Origin: Pachypanchax playfairii
Lineage: Eukaryota > Chordata > Actinopteri > Cyprinodontiformes > Aplocheilidae
Assembly: GCA_006937955.1 (NCBI GenBank)
Contig: SSNP01000001.1
Coordinates: 3,664,819-3,728,818, forward strand
Reading direction: 5' to 3'
DNA: 64,000 nt
Below the pieces are notes generated by a model, which ran no database searches, had not been told where the DNA came from, and saw only the letters and a program-made list of their open reading frames with translations. The position numbers were made by a program, and so were the translations under genes. Shown in pieces: positions 48,903 to 63,399 of the stretch; position 1 is the stretch's first letter, and each line of letters opens with the position of its first letter.

Positions 48903-49378
48903 GAGCCGGGTGGGGGGCGGAGCAAATGACCGGGCCCATAGATGACAAGTTTTACCCACAATGCACTTGGATGCAATATCGGTGATTAACTTGTAAATTT
49001 GCGCATCATAAAGCTCAATGTGAGAATGACAATAAAGCCAATCATGCAGCACAACGTTTTATTCAATATTTTACACCTACTACATCCCTAAATTCAGTCT
49101 TTCTTGTAAAGCTTTTAGCAACCATGAGTCAATCCTGATTGGGCAACGCATATAAACCCTGCATGAATCGGCATTTTGCGCGGTTCTGTAATCGAAACCC
49201 GAACTCTATCCTCCGCTGAGTGTGAATTATAAAAGGGCCCGTGTTCTCGCCTGTATTCACCAGTTTTTTTCAGATGTGGAAGAGGCCCATCTCTCACATC
49301 ATACTTCTAAGCCGGCCCCCTTTGATATCCAGGCCGGGGGCGTACCGTCCTCCCAGCCCCTCCTGAAGCTCCGCCCCT
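48903..49378. mobile_element. GC-rich hAT-like non-autonomous element
   Basis: The left end reads CAGAG...GGGGGGCGGAGC and the right end, on the other strand, CAGGGGCGGAGC. These are CAGRG-type ends like those of hAT elements. The region is much richer in CpG than its surroundings and includes a TATAAAAG (near 49231). A 13-bp direct repeat GCACAGTACCATT lies at 48876-48888 and 49379-49391, but 14 bp separate the left copy from the element end, so the exact insertion boundary is unclear. There is no coding frame for a transposase. Confidence 0.5.
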
Positions 49379-52300
49379 GCACAGTACCATTGTGTTAACC
49401 TCTGCTCGTAATGTTCCCAGTGACTTGTTTACCTGTTTTGAATACGTTCTCGCTCTCATTTAACAGCCACACAGAATGAAAAACAGATTAATTCATGTTT
49501 GTTTTCAGCTGCTTGTTCAACTGGATTGGCTTTAAGAATGAAATGTATCTTGTGTGTGTTTTGCAACAGTATTTAATTAAAGGTAAAGGCAGATTAATTC
49601 ACCTCACTAATCAGCTGACGAGCTTCACTAAGCAGCTTCTCTTGTTTGTGTTTTAATAACTTCCTGGACTGAGCACACTGCTCATTACCTGAGACATCTG
49701 CATACGCTCATGCTTTCATGGTGTTATTGCATTTCATTTTTATCGACTCTATTCGTGTCATACTTTGTGACGTTTGTCAGCTTGAAGCATAAAACTGTTT
49801 TCTTGCTGTCAGTCTGGATCGTTACTGTTTGTGTCAGCTTTACCAGAAGTACTGATGATCCACCTCCTCAGAAACATGGACCACAGTGGTCTGGAAGCGC
49901 TGTGATTGGTTAGCTTAGGTTGTTTGCTTATTCCCCATGGCATATGTCAGCTGAGGGAGAGGACATCATGAAACAAGTCTGTGATCATCCTTTTTTTCAT
50001 AATACTGCTTGGCTTATTTTCCAAAAAGCTTTTTTTCCGTCAGGTCTTACAGTAAAATTAAGGATTTAAAACACTTAGTGGTGAATATTCATCGGACTGA
50101 CTGCTTTTGTTGTTTTTTAGGTATAATAGAAAATGTAAAATCCATCATGATAGCCTTTTTTAATTTAATGGATCATAATAATTAGACTTGCCTATTGCCA
50201 GGTGAATTGTTGCACTGCTCCTATTTGGCTGATGTAAAACAATAAATGCTACAATAACGGAGGAGCCGTCAATAACAGAATTTGCAGGAAAATTGACGCA
50301 TTTAATGAAAGTAAAACAGGACTAATATTTAACCACCTCTTGTAAGCTGAATCCTGCTTGTTGATGAGTAATACAGGTACTGGGTATTATTTAAAATCCT
50401 CCTCAAACAGCCACGTTTGATTGGATTTCAGTTGAATATTCTGGTATTAAGCTGTACAGGATGCAGAATTATATTTGAAGGAAGTCATGAGACTGTTTTT
50501 AACTGTGTTTAAGCCTTCTACGATATTAGAAAGGCATTTTGCAGCGTCACGCTCTTCCTTCTGTTGTTGGATAAACACTGAAGGTGCTCTTTGGAGTTGT
50601 TTGACTTCTGTCCTTTGTCTCTGTTTTGCCCACATGGTCAGATTAGTCATGCCATATACATTATGAGGCTGCTGCCATCAGAGGAGAGTTAATTATATGT
50701 TGGCAGTAATACTTTTAAAAGTTGTTTTTTTTAATTATTTCTGGGCATTTAAGTTGGAAACAATTGTGACATATTTCCTGTTCCAGATTACTTCCTGTTG
50801 AGTGTCTCTTACTACTACTTTGAATATATAAAGTAAAATCTGTGAGGTTAAAAGTACTGACAGTTGTATGTATTTCAGGAGAGAAATGGCCTACAGTAGT
50901 GTTTCTCAGCCTTTTGTAACATGTCTTGCGAGTCTTATGAAATTCAAACTCCAAGGGGCAGAGAGGTTGAGAGCAGAGCTTTACCTACAGCGATGGTGGA
51001 GGCGTTGGATGCGAGTGTGATTATAAGCAGGTTTTTGCACCATTTAATCAAGTAGATACAGTTTCTTCTTCTGTTGCTGCAGAGCTACGAGTGAAATTGG
51101 AATTGTATCCGATTATATAATGAAACACTATTATGCAAATTTGTAACTTTATTGGAAAGAGTTTTTTTTCCTTTTTTTAATGACATGAGAAACTTTTTGG
51201 CTCAAGTAGAAAAGCATTGTACAACATAAAATTGATTCTTTGGGCTTCATATTTTATAAACATTTGATGCTGAAAATAGATTAAAAACAGCATCAGAGTT
51301 ATCAAGTCTGCTGAGAAGGCTGCGATGAAAACCTTTAAAGGCTGCATGAAAGTCCAGATTACCAAAACAAAGTTTTATTTTTAGGTTTTTATTGGACTGA
51401 AGATGTTTTTTGGAAATAATTGGACCAAAAGTAAAAGTGTTTTGTTATTTATAGGCAAACATTTAGAATGATTATTGTCTGTATAGTACATATTTATTTA
51501 ACTTAGTGCAAATAAGAATTGGGAGCTGAATTTAAATGGATAAACAAGAATGGAGTTTTAATATATCAATTGAAGAAGAATTAATTAGCTGTTGGTCCAA
51601 TCATCTATTTTTATTTTCTTTAACTGTATTCAGATGTCCTCATCCATAACATGTTTATATTTTAGACTTTTTTTATCTTCTGTTAGAGTTCAAATATATT
51701 TGCTGCTGCAGTGATTCAGTTTTCCTACAAACACCCTTAAAGTTTTTTTTTTTTTTGCATTAAATGCCTGCAGAGATCCTAAATTCAACTTAAAGTTTTA
51801 ACTCAGCCTTTCAATGACTTTTCTATTTATTGGAATTAATCAAAAACTTGGTATAAATACATTTTCATTAGTGAAAATGGAGCCTGACTGAAAAACAAAC
51901 TGTTGCTTTGTTGAAGGTTGTGTTGAATTCTGTTCTGTGGCCTCAGACGGCTCAAAACATCCTGTTAATTCAACACATTCACTGAGACCGAGTCTCATTT
52001 CAGCAGAGCTCAGATTCAGTGTGAATCAGTGAAAACAGCAAACATTTTTCATCCCTGTGGCCTTCAGTCTGTGGTGACTTTTCAAGGCTAAAGCCTCGGT
52101 GCTCAAAATATTTGAATTTTTTAGTTGATGCTTTTGTGCAGAAAGATTTTCATCACCTTGCTAAAGCCTCCTAGAATTGTTTACTATTTATCGTTTCAGG
52201 TTGTAGAGAGTGTTTTTTCATTGTTGCTGTTGGTTTTTATATTAGAGTTATTGAATCATTGGGGTTTGATGTGCAGTTTTTAAGGCCACATGTTGTGCAA

Positions 52301-53373
52301 TTCTTTCTTTATAGACATGTAATAGTTCTGTAAAAATAAGGAAAATGGCTGCCCAGTTATTTTAACCCAAACACAGTAATCTATCTGTACACATTAACGC
52401 AAGGATCAATCCTCCTCCCCCACAGACGTGCTTTACCAGGTTGCTAATTGCCACCTATCAGGTCTCAATCATAATGAAACGGAGGGAAATCACATTACAG
52501 CTCCAGTGATTTGGCTAACTGGATCCACAAACACAAGGACGTTTTCTAACTGAGATGAATAGTCCCAATGATATTGGTAATTAAGATTTTCCAGTGTGGT
52601 TATTGATACTTTATTAGCCATGTAGACTGAGCAGATTGAAGTCAAAGCAGAGGAATGAGGCCCGTCAAAAACAGGAAATGAAGCGTTTGTTGCAGGTGCT
52701 TGGTTTGTTTCCCTGCAACTGGTGATTATGATGAAGCCTGAAGAAGATGAGCTAAATAAAGCTGCAGGTGGATCATTGCTGACAACAATTAATCCACTTT
52801 GTCCAAAACAGGCTTTGATTGGTTTCATCATTTGTCCTTTTAGTATGAAAAATAAAAAAAAATGTATAAAAAAACCCCAAACAAACATAGTTCATTTAGC
52901 TGTATCTATACAGATTTTGTGCTGTAATAGTACATTTTCTAATAACTTGTAAACTTTTTTTTGTTTCAATAAGATACAGAAAAGCTGCACATCAGAACAT
53001 TTTATAACATGAACTGAATTTTAGTTTCTTTTGCACATATATTGTTGATGGTTCTGATCTGTTTTAAAATGATGCCTGTCTTTAGTGCTGATACCTAAAA
53101 TTCCTTGGATAGCTCAGTATTTTTATCCTGTGTCCCAGATTAAATAATGGTTTTCCATAAACAATCTGAAATTTAAACAAACATAAGTTCTTCTATTTTA
53201 AAACCGCACTGTCTCTGGTGACAGTTGATGAACCCCAGCATTTTTTCCATGATTCATTATCATACCAACTCTGTTTATGTTTAATATTCAGCAATTAAAA
53301 GAATAGGTATGTATTTTCTTGCAGAAATAGATCAAGATCCTGGTGTTACAGACACTTCCAACAGAATACATAC

Positions 53374-53757
53374 TCACCCTCTATGGCTCCGACAAAATAC
53401 AACTGCTCCAGAATGAAATGGATGTTTGACTAAATCTTTCTTGCAGTTTTTCCCTGCCTCCTCCGTCAGCCTCTTCTCCTGCAACTCTTGTCCTTTTTTT
53501 TTTTTTTTTAAATCATTTGCCTCACACCTTCCCTCTCCAGCTCTCCCCTCCCCTGTTTCCTCTCGTCGACTTTTTCCCTGCCGGCTCTTTTCTCCAACGA
53601 GGTGAAAAACACTCTTGTCAAATACAGGTAGGTCATCACACCATCTCTCATCCTCATCAGTTGCTAAGGACGAGGCACTTTTAATGCTAACAAGTTTGTC
53701 AGCATCGCTGTGCAGGATCCTGCAGCTTCCAAACTCTCCAGCTTTCACCTGAGACAC
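53374..53757 (-). other. Charged open frame in AVEN intron, unassigned
   Basis: A 127-codon minus-strand frame. The C-terminal half is low-complexity Lys/Glu/Arg (EETGEGRAGEGR, LKKKKKGQELQEKR), arising from purine-rich DNA and an A-run. The N-terminal half (MSQVKAGEFGSCRILHSDAD) resembles no family I know. It is most likely a chance frame, listed only because of its length. Confidence 0.15.
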
Positions 53758-56289
53758 GGTGGCAAATGCAACAGCTGTTTAATGTCTGTGTGACAAAGCA
53801 GCAGAGGTGCTTCTATGCTGCTGATCAGACCTTTTTCACAGAACTGTGAATTACCAAGAAGAGCCCCTGCTTCTCGGTAGCAAAGATCAAGAGAAAGTTT
53901 GCTCAAGGTGAACTCTTCAGCTTTAAATTTCTTTTAAAAAATCGAAGAAAGTGGCAGGAAGTCTTTCTCTGTAAAGTTTGATCAATTCCACGTACAAGGA
54001 AAGGGAAGGAAAAGCCTTGTTAATCCTCAAGGCTGCACAGAATGATTCACTTTTTGTCACCAAGAAAGCGTCTACTCACAGCTCCTGTTGGGAAAAAGCA
54101 GCTTGGATACGTGGCGCGCTGACATCCTCTCCAATACGCCGATTCAGGCATGAGCCACTATTAGAAGAAGAAATTCCCACATAGATAAGTCTCAGTGCAT
54201 CAGAGCCTGGAGCAACATGTAGAAGAGGAGGTGGAAGAGGTGGAGGAGTATGATGGAGCAGATGAGGGAGGAGCAGTAGGAGGAGCTGATGTGGGCGTCA
54301 GTCGTGCTTCAGGAGGAGCTGAATAGCTGCCAGTGCGATGGCAGTGTAGACTCATATGTCCACATCAGAAAGGAAAAATGTTTGCTCTTTAATTAGTCAA
54401 AGATGTCCCACTTCATAGTGACTTGGTTGTTAATTTCAGAAGGGCTTTTTGATACTGGGACTAATTAAAAACATTTAAAATGCTTTTTAAGAGCTTTAAT
54501 AAACTGCTTTCAGGTGAATGTAAACTATTTTTATTATCAGCCTGTTGCTTGGTTTCTATTTCTGTCTGATTTAATATTTAGAAATTATAAAACAACTCAG
54601 AATGATGAGAGGTTTTTTGTGTGTTGGAAGGCAGATTTACTTGTGCTCTGCACTTATTAATTTAAACACAATTAGTCTTTGTTTATATTTTCTTTACATA
54701 CATATTTGTGCCTGAAAATTCAACATATAAAGATGCATGATGCGTCACTGTTCTGTTGTTCAAAAGTGAAATCAAAGTATCTTGTTTGCATGTTGTGTTT
54801 TTGGGATCAGAGTTCATCTACTGGAGATGTGCAGCTGAAAGCCCCACTTACTCATCAGAACATAATTATGGTTTTTTTAAACGCCAAATTACTAATTACA
54901 GCTAGAAGTGTCTTTAAAAATGACTCGACTATGCAGCACAAAGGTAAAACCTGCACAAATCAATACAAGTCAACATCTAAAAAAATCTGGAATGTAATAC
55001 AATTTGTATTATATTGCAAAGTATTTGAACAATCAGTGTTTACCTTTTCTACTAATCATTTTACAGGTTTATAGATTGACTCTTGTCTCAGATACGAGCC
55101 TCCTCAGTACCTTATAGAACTAATAATGAACTAAAATGTTTAGTTAATACTATGAGGGTGTGATAATCAGTTCTAATTATAATAATCCATAAACATTTCC
55201 TCCTTTGAATGAGTGCTCTTTACTCTTGTGCTTATCAAGAGCATCTTTTCATTATTTATGAACCCTGGTAAAAATACTTATTCAGAAAGTGATTTGACGG
55301 GGTTATAGAACCCGATGGTTTTAAAAGCTGATGGGTTTGTTTGATTCATGAGCAGCTGTTCAAATCAGAAAGCTGTATCCACTCGAGTAGAGAGCACCTT
55401 GGGGACTTCTGAGGCTAAATTTCCCTCACTGGATGTGGAGCACACTGTCAGCACAAACCAGACTTGAATTAACATGAAACAACATTTCATTAGACATCAG
55501 GAACAATGATGCTTGTGTAGTGGAAGCCATTTTTGTTCTAATTTTAGTGTCAAAGTTATTTATAAATATCAGAATTATTTATTACTGCAACAGTAAAACC
55601 AGATTTTTTTCATTTTCTGACTCTTTCTCAGCTTTAACAATCTTTCCACATACTTAGATAATTAAAATGTTATCAGTATTTTGACCGAACATCACCTTTA
55701 TGTCTTGTTTTTTACTGTCTGTACTGCATAAAACCAGTTTTCACTACAACAAATGGCTTTTTGAAAATTGTTGCAGCATTTTCTCGTCACAAAAATAGAG
55801 ATTTTTTTTTTAAATCGTAGCTCATCATCTGCTCTGCCACCCATCAACCCACGTAGCCGCCCACTAAAGAGCCACCATTCCTCCAACTCCTTCAGAAATC
55901 ACAACTCAAAGGAACTCAGTTGAATCATTTTACTCAGTGGGACTGAACTGTGAGACCGTGTCGCTGGCATTTCTTTAAAACCTCTAATTCTCAGCCTGGT
56001 TTATTGATTAGCTGCCAGTGAGGTGTGTGCTGCTTAATCCTCAACTAGTTCATAGAGAACACAGAAATGTGATTTAAGGTTCCAGAAGTTTAAAAAATAT
56101 TGCAGACCAGCATGTTGCATTAAGATTAAATTAAAACCAAATGTTTATAATACATATCAAGTTGTAAATATGCAAATTTACTTGCTGCTCTCTAACAAGG
56201 ACCTTAGAGTGTTTGATCCATGGATCCACTAATAAGTTTATTGGTTCATTCAGAATTGGTATTTAAGCAGCCTCCTCATCATGCTGATC

Positions 56290-56765
56290 ACATTTAAACA
56301 TCCAGAGACCAAGACAACAGCTTAAGAATTGATGTGGATAGACGTGGGCGTCTTTCGGCCACATGATGATGCTTCATTGTGAGTAGTGCCTCGTGGAACT
56401 GGACGATAAATTCCACTCAACTCCAGGCGAAGTTAAGGAAGCTGAGAAGCATCATGTGTCACGTCAGACCATTTGAAACTATTTAAATCAGTGTGGTCTG
56501 CAGGCTACATGACCTGCATGGGTACCTGAACACACTACTATGCATGAGCATTTACGCTTGATGAGGGACCAAGGGGCCTCAGTGCTGTTCTCTGATGAAA
56601 CGATGTTGGAGATGTCAACCAGACTGCTATGTGTCAGCCACCCTTGTCATTAGATGAGCCTTTAGTGGAGGTGTTACAGTGTGGGCAGGTGTGTCCAGTT
56701 GATACAGAGCTGTCCTACACTTAGTGTATGTTACAGGATCAAGCCCAAACTACCTGAATAACATG
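56290..56765 (+). pseudogene. Decayed Tc1-like transposase
   Basis: With frameshifts and stops, the plus strand reads a Tc1-family pattern in order: HHVSRQTI followed by NYLNQCGLQA and PAWVPE. This is the second helix-turn-helix region, consensus VS.QTIRNRL...GL..RRP..VP. Next come HLRLM and VLFSDET (consensus VLFSDESRF, around the second catalytic Asp), then a degenerate GGV.VW.GVSS-like stretch (consensus GGSVMVWGGIS). Several in-frame stops make it inactive. Terminal inverted repeats were not located. Confidence 0.6.
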
Positions 56766-59320
56766 AATCCAGTCATTGTTTTTCAGTCTGAATAGAAATA
56801 CACCACAGATCTTTTTTTTTTTTTTTTGCAGTTCAAATATTTCTTTATGTTAAAATAATATTTTTTCCAGTAAATTTAATTCTAATAATTAGCTATTTAA
56901 TGCTTAAAACACAATCATTGTGTACCTGTTTTTATTCTGGACTTTCAGCTGCACACACTCTGGTTCTAAAAGCACAACATTGGGAAAGTTTGGCTTCAGT
57001 TTTGGACAATGCAAGTAGAAAAAGAAGTATTCATCTTTATATTTGTTGATAGTACAAACTTTTGTGCTTCTTTTTTTTGTTTTCTTTAATGTTGCATTCA
57101 GAAACTGATTTTAGATGCTTGGTGTTCTTAAAGCGTTCAGAATTGGGACTTTTCAGGAACTGCGCTTGGAAAATGATCTTGTTCTTGATTTGTTCTGTTG
57201 GATTTTTCTTCATTGGAGATAGCAATTCTTTTATATCTTTTAAATCTTCAGATTTATTGTATTATTACAGTATTTAGGTCTTCTAGAATTTTTTTAAATT
57301 TTCAATTCTTCTCCCCTTTTTGCTACAGATGGGTTTATAAGCATATGAATTCTATCAAGTCAGTACTCAAGACCTGAGCTAAAGCTATTGTTAAGCTTGC
57401 ACTGATGAGTAAAATCTGTCATAAATGGTTCAAATAAATGTGTTTTATGGGATGAATGATCTCTAAATATAAGATAATTTAAACAAAAACACGTCTTTCC
57501 CTATTTCAGCCAAGGCAGTGAGGAATTTCGATGAAATATACATATTGATGCAACCTCCCCCCCTCCGAAAAGAAAAAGGAAATCAGAATCTTTTGTTTTG
57601 CATAGATTTCTGTCAAATTATGATTATGTAATTATGTCAGCGCAACATTATGTAATAACCCTTAATTTCCCAAAGCTGACCAGTTATTTCCAAAAGAGTA
57701 TGTTATAGAAAGAATAAAAAAAACAACCAAATTAGTCATTTAATGGTGTGCTTCTCTGCCTCAATTAAAGATAATTGCTTTGTGTGCTTCACACCTCCCA
57801 CACTGTGTAGCTTGTCTTGTGGTAAATAACAATAGCGACAGTGATAATAACAGCTCATAAAGCTTTTCACCAGAAGCATGGTTTCATCCTCCTGCCTGAA
57901 TATGTTTGCTTCTAATATCAACTCTGGCTGCTCATTAGCTTCGGCCAATCAAACGGAAAATTTCTCATCAGTTTAATGATCTTTGACACAAACACTAAAA
58001 GCTGTAAAGCCATTGTTCATTAAACAGACAAGACAACCCGCACTTCAAGTGGCATCTCGAAGAGCTCAAACTACTCTGGATTAATTTGATAAGAATCCCC
58101 CTGATGTGGAGAATTAATGACACCCGAGATATGAAGAGTGAACACTTTTTTTTGGGTGCCCTCTAAAATTGGCCCCATATTTTTCATAGCTTTTTGATAG
58201 CCTTTGAATATGGGTTTAATTGAGGCTTACAAGATGAATGACGTATGTTAGAAGCAAGAAAAAGTAACCGAGGCCTTTTTTTGGTGTGTACTTTCTATCT
58301 TTTGATAATCCTGTATTGCAGAGACATCGTAGTTTCGGGTAGTCTGAGAGCAGAAAGCCAGAAATATGAATGACTTTGTGGCATAATTGCTGTTGACTCT
58401 GCCACTTATTCATCCGCCTAAACTTTCTGACCCTTCTATGACTATTTGAACCATGTGGGTGTGCAGATAAGGATTTTTAATTGCATGGAAATACTGCTTC
58501 ATCACATACTTCATTTAATAAACCAAATTGTTTCCGGCGTCCTTACCAAATAGATTGTAAACTCTCTGCTCATGTCCTCTCACATCCGTTGCTGATGTAC
58601 AATGTTTGTTGCCGTGCAGTATGTGTCTGCAGTTCTCTTGTTAATTGCAAGGCTTGGGTTTGAAAATGTTGCCTCCCTGTGGACCTGCTCTCTCAAGTTG
58701 TATCCCATGATGCAGCCAACCATTTTGCATCATTAATTTAATCTCCAAGTTGTTTATTTTTCTTTGACCAACAGTTCTTTTAGATTACAGCGTTACAGTG
58801 AAACAGGTGAGGCTAAAAATCTTTAAAAGGGTTTTTTTTTTCTTGGTGTGAATCTCAGGGTGAGCATATGTGTCTGAAATGAAGTGTATTCTTTAGTGTG
58901 GTTGACTTTTATAGACTAGTTGTCTACAAATTGCTCATTATTACTTGTAAACAAATCATTAAAAGTGCTTGTTTAATTGTCACAGCTTTGATATATCAAG
59001 CCATGAACACATGACCTCTTGAGGAGTCAGTCATGTGACTGGTGGTAGATCCTTCAGGTCCAGCTGTTCTTAAAATCCATAACTTTGCCAGAACTGGTGC
59101 GATAAGTGTTTTTTAATTTAGACCAGACTTCAAAATAATCAGGATTTTCTGTTGCACCGAATTAAAAACTGAAGTAAAATCGAAAATTCCCATTTACATG
59201 GGCTGTATTATAGTATTAAAATAATGTGCAGTAGAGAACTGAGGGTTGTACGAAGCCCTTTGGGAGAGTGACATGGTTGCAAGAACAAACTTGGTATCTT
59301 GTGCACACCACATAGTTTTT

Positions 59321-59375
59321 CTTGTGAGCACCAGTTAGTATCTGGTGGCATGAGATTCTAACTGGTGCTCACAAG
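59321..59375. repeat. Perfect 18-bp inverted repeat (hairpin)
   Basis: CTTGTGAGCACCAGTTAG at 59321-59338 and its exact reverse complement at 59358-59375 flank a 19-nt spacer. Part of the right arm with its flank (AGATTCTAAC.GGTGC) recurs directly afterwards at 59374-59389. It could be a MITE remnant or form an RNA hairpin in the AVEN intron transcript. Confidence 0.85.
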
Positions 59376-62300
59376 ATTCTAACAGGTGCACTTCTAAAGG
59401 GCTCTATAGGGTTGTATGAGATGTTGTTTTTATACAAAACCCCCCAACTACATACCTGGATACAATTAAAATTTCACATGACCTATTTTAAATATCAAAT
59501 AAACGGGTAAATAACTAAACCTGCAGGAGCAAAAGAACTACTGTATGTAAAACACATTTCAGCTTTTGCTTTAGGTTCTACATCTTCTGTGTGCACTGAA
59601 TTTATAGCTTTATTGTTGGCCTATAGTTTTTTTACTAATATTGTATCTTAAAGGTACCTGGTTTACATCATTATGAACCTGGAATACCTTGCGTACATGC
59701 AGTAAAGACAGGCAGAATGTTGATCTAATGACAATGTTTTGTGTGTTTTGATGGATTTTAATTAGAAACATTACTTGAAGTCTCGTAGCTTCTATCAGTC
59801 AGGGTTCCGTTTAATCCCCCAATAAACTGAGATAACATAAGATATTTGAGGAAACAGTATGAAAGTACCTTTCAGCTGTCAGTCATTGTTAATAGACTAA
59901 TAAAACTTTTATGGTTTTGGTTAAATTGTTCAGTCATTTAATAACTTTATCATTTTGAGTATTTCATTATTATGCAAACAAATTAAGGTTTAATCAGTCT
60001 CAATTTGCTTTTATTTTCTTCCTGTCTCTTCTGACAGTTAATGCTCTTCTCCAATAAAAAGTTGTAGCAGTAACAGAGCTGAGCATTGTAGAAGACTTTC
60101 CATAACAACAGTGAAAAAACGTTCTTTAGATTTGGTGTTTGTGTAACTGTGGGACAGTGAGTAATCCTACACAGGGAATATGTCATGTGGGTGTGCCTTT
60201 ACATAGTGCAGGTGCTTTGTGTGTTTTGTCTCAGTGCTGCATCATGATCCATTGTCACACTGGAGACGTTTGACTGTATCCTGAATGTTTTGTACATAAG
60301 CAAAAGAAAACCAGGATTTCTTACGTGCATAGATCAGCCCATGTGACCGCTTTGGATATCTTATTTAAATCCGCGAACATTATTGGTTGTCTTGTTTTAT
60401 GTTCTTAAGCTCTCAGAGGATTGAACGTTGCTTTTCTCTTTTATGGTTTGGTGCATATTTAAGGCGATTATTTAACTGCCAGTGTCTTCATTGTTCTCAT
60501 CTTCCTCAGACCTGTTGAGGACAGAAACGTCATGTTTCTTTTGGAATGATACTACAAGATTGGCACACAAAAAATATTAAAACATCATATTTTGTGTTTA
60601 AAAAAAATAGCCAAATATAGCCTTTTGAAAAAAAAAAAAGTGATAGCCCCATTTTTAACGAACATACAACCTTTTTAGGTATGTTCCACACTTTTCTGTT
60701 TGATTGTAGCTTTGTGGCAATATCATAGCACCACGTAGAGGCCTGGCATAGTTACTACAGCATTTTGGATATTTTTCTGTTGTCATGTGGATGAAAATAT
60801 TTCCAGAAACTATGCCATGTTTACATTGATATTTTTAGAAATGACAGACAAATGGATTGTTTTGGAAATGTTGTTTTTATGTGAACAAGGCCAAAGACCA
60901 TGCCTCACATTATTCCTTCCAGGTTTTAGTGAGAGCATAACTTCTATCCAACTAGACAGTAAGCACACACCATCTTCTGGAAGGTTCTCTTATTGTTACA
61001 TAGAAACTCTGGATCTTTCAACCTTTTCCTTCTGTTTATCCATGTAATTCATGACTTCTTTCTATGAACATGGAGACAGCTGTGCTTTGGAAAAGTTAAA
61101 TGGTGCTGAACTGTTTCACCGTCCTACCTGACATCTGATTCTCACTGCAGCTCTCTCACTTTTATTTATTTAGTCTTTACACAATTATTGCAAGATGTTA
61201 TGCAGATAGTGTCTGGATTAAATCAAAGTTTAAATTTAAACTAAAGTCTTCCAAAACTAGAAGAAATTAGTATTTTAAATATTCTAATTTAATGTATTGA
61301 ACTGATTTTACTGAATATAAGTGGATTTCAATTGAATTGTTTAATTTTTCTCTTTAGCACTGACCATGACTTGTTATATTTAAAATGCATTTAATTACAA
61401 AAAACTGCAACAAAACTGAACTGAATGGTCTTTTTAATCATTTTCACCAAATTCAGCAAAACCATTGATTCTGTAGAAAAAAGTGATGAGCATGAATATT
61501 AATGTAAAATTTGATTTTTTCTGTATTTTAGGCAAAAAAAAAATTTGCATGATCATTGTGGATAATTTTCTGTCGGTTGTTGAGGAGAAAAGGGACTTGT
61601 GTTCAATTTAAGATGAGTCTGGAATGTAAATGTATCTCAAATGCAAACACAATGATTGAAAAGATGTAAATGTAATTACCATTCTGGAAAAAAAATCAGA
61701 AGGAAAATGTTTGCAACAGGATGAGTTATGTTCCATGTATTTTTTTTTTTTTTACTCTATTGATCATATAAGTCCTTATTTTTGATTAACCATTAAAAAC
61801 AGGACATCCAGCTGCAAATAACTGAAATTGCACAATACCTTGTTTTTAAATTGTTTGGATCATTCATGAAAACTTCAGCCTTTTTCCTTCAAACAAACTG
61901 CAAACCAAAAAACCTTCCCATGCTTAATGAGAGAGAAGCCTCGGGTAAATTGGAGCTCTTCTGATATGACTTGACATAAACACAGCCTCACAGAATCACC
62001 ATTAAAAGTTAAGGGTAAAGAGCTTGAGCCCTTTTCATTGTCTCGCCTGGTTTGTTCTGGATTTTAATTGCAATTAGCACAGACAGTGATTTATCGACGC
62101 GTAGTGGGTTTCAGCGCCATGTCACGGGGGGCTAATTGGTTTGGTTAAAAAGCCGTGACAGAGAACATGCTGGATAGGCTGCAGTGCTCACAGTGAGGAT
62201 CAGCTCTACAGATCACAATAGACCGTTCTCTTCATCTTTTGAGCAATCTTTTAACATTCCATCCTCCTTCCTTCGATGTCTTTTCCTTTGCATTGCTTAC

Positions 62301-63399
62301 ATTTTCAGACCTGCTTCATCTCCATCAACTTATCTGATGGAATTTGTCATACCCCTAAGTTTCTTTGAGAGCTGCTTTAGTTAACTCCTCTTAAATCGAG
62401 TGATGATTTACTACAACAACCAGTTGGAATTGAGCAGGGAATGAGTTTATTCCTCTTGATCTCAGATGGAAAGGCAACAGTTCACTGCAGGTGTTATTTG
62501 AGACTGAAGAATAGCTCCTCCTGGTTTTTCTCAGTCACTATTGCATCAAAGAAAGCTAGCAAGTACAGATTCAGGATGCAGCTCAGCTTTATTCTGTAAG
62601 AATTTTGTGTGGTTAAGGTGTAGCCCAGTAAACAAAGGTGTGTGGCTGAGGTCTGTTCACTATCTGATCATGCAAAAGCAACGTTAGCTGTCAAACTTGC
62701 AAAAGGGTTTTTTAAAACCACACACAATGCAGCACAAACCTGTATGATTTATGGTTGTATAAGTTGTATTAGCTCTGTTTACTCTGCACTAAACAGTTTG
62801 AATTTAACAGTTTACGTTGGTCTTTTAGGTATATTAAGTGAGGATAGTAAATTTCAGTCACGTATTACTGATTTATTATTACAAATATGAGTAAATGAAC
62901 TGCCACATTTATCACTTTAAACTGAAACAACCCTTACTGATTTGGTTTCAGGGTCAAAAGGTCATGTTCCACTCCAGTGCATGGTAGTAAGTGTTTTCCT
63001 TCACAACTAGTGATTCCAGTTATACTTTTCATGCTATTTATCATGATGAGCCCTGGAGGAGTGTTTTCACTAGCAGAGTTTGCCACATTAGTACCATGAA
63101 TGAGTCCCCAGTAGTTCGTCTGTGAAGGATGTTTGAGTATATTGCTGGAACTAAAACACAAACCACAGTTCAGGTGTGGAAAAATTTGTTTTTGTAGTAA
63201 CACAAGTTCCATCTGCCTCTTACTGTATGTTTACACTTCACACTTCCTGCTACCATTTGGCTTGAATTCAGAACAGAAAGTCAGCAGAGACCTGCTGCAT
63301 AAAGGCAGTTGAATTCACTTTTTAAATTAATTTTTAGAAACTCATTTTGAGGTAACTGGGATGCACGCTGTGAGCCACATGGAGAAGACTGAGTATGTG

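Noticed and set aside
54190..54330. Acidic Glu/Gly-rich frame as a possible AVEN exon
   Set aside because: The residues do not match the expected AVEN continuation after ESAG, and the purine-rich DNA explains the Glu/Gly run.
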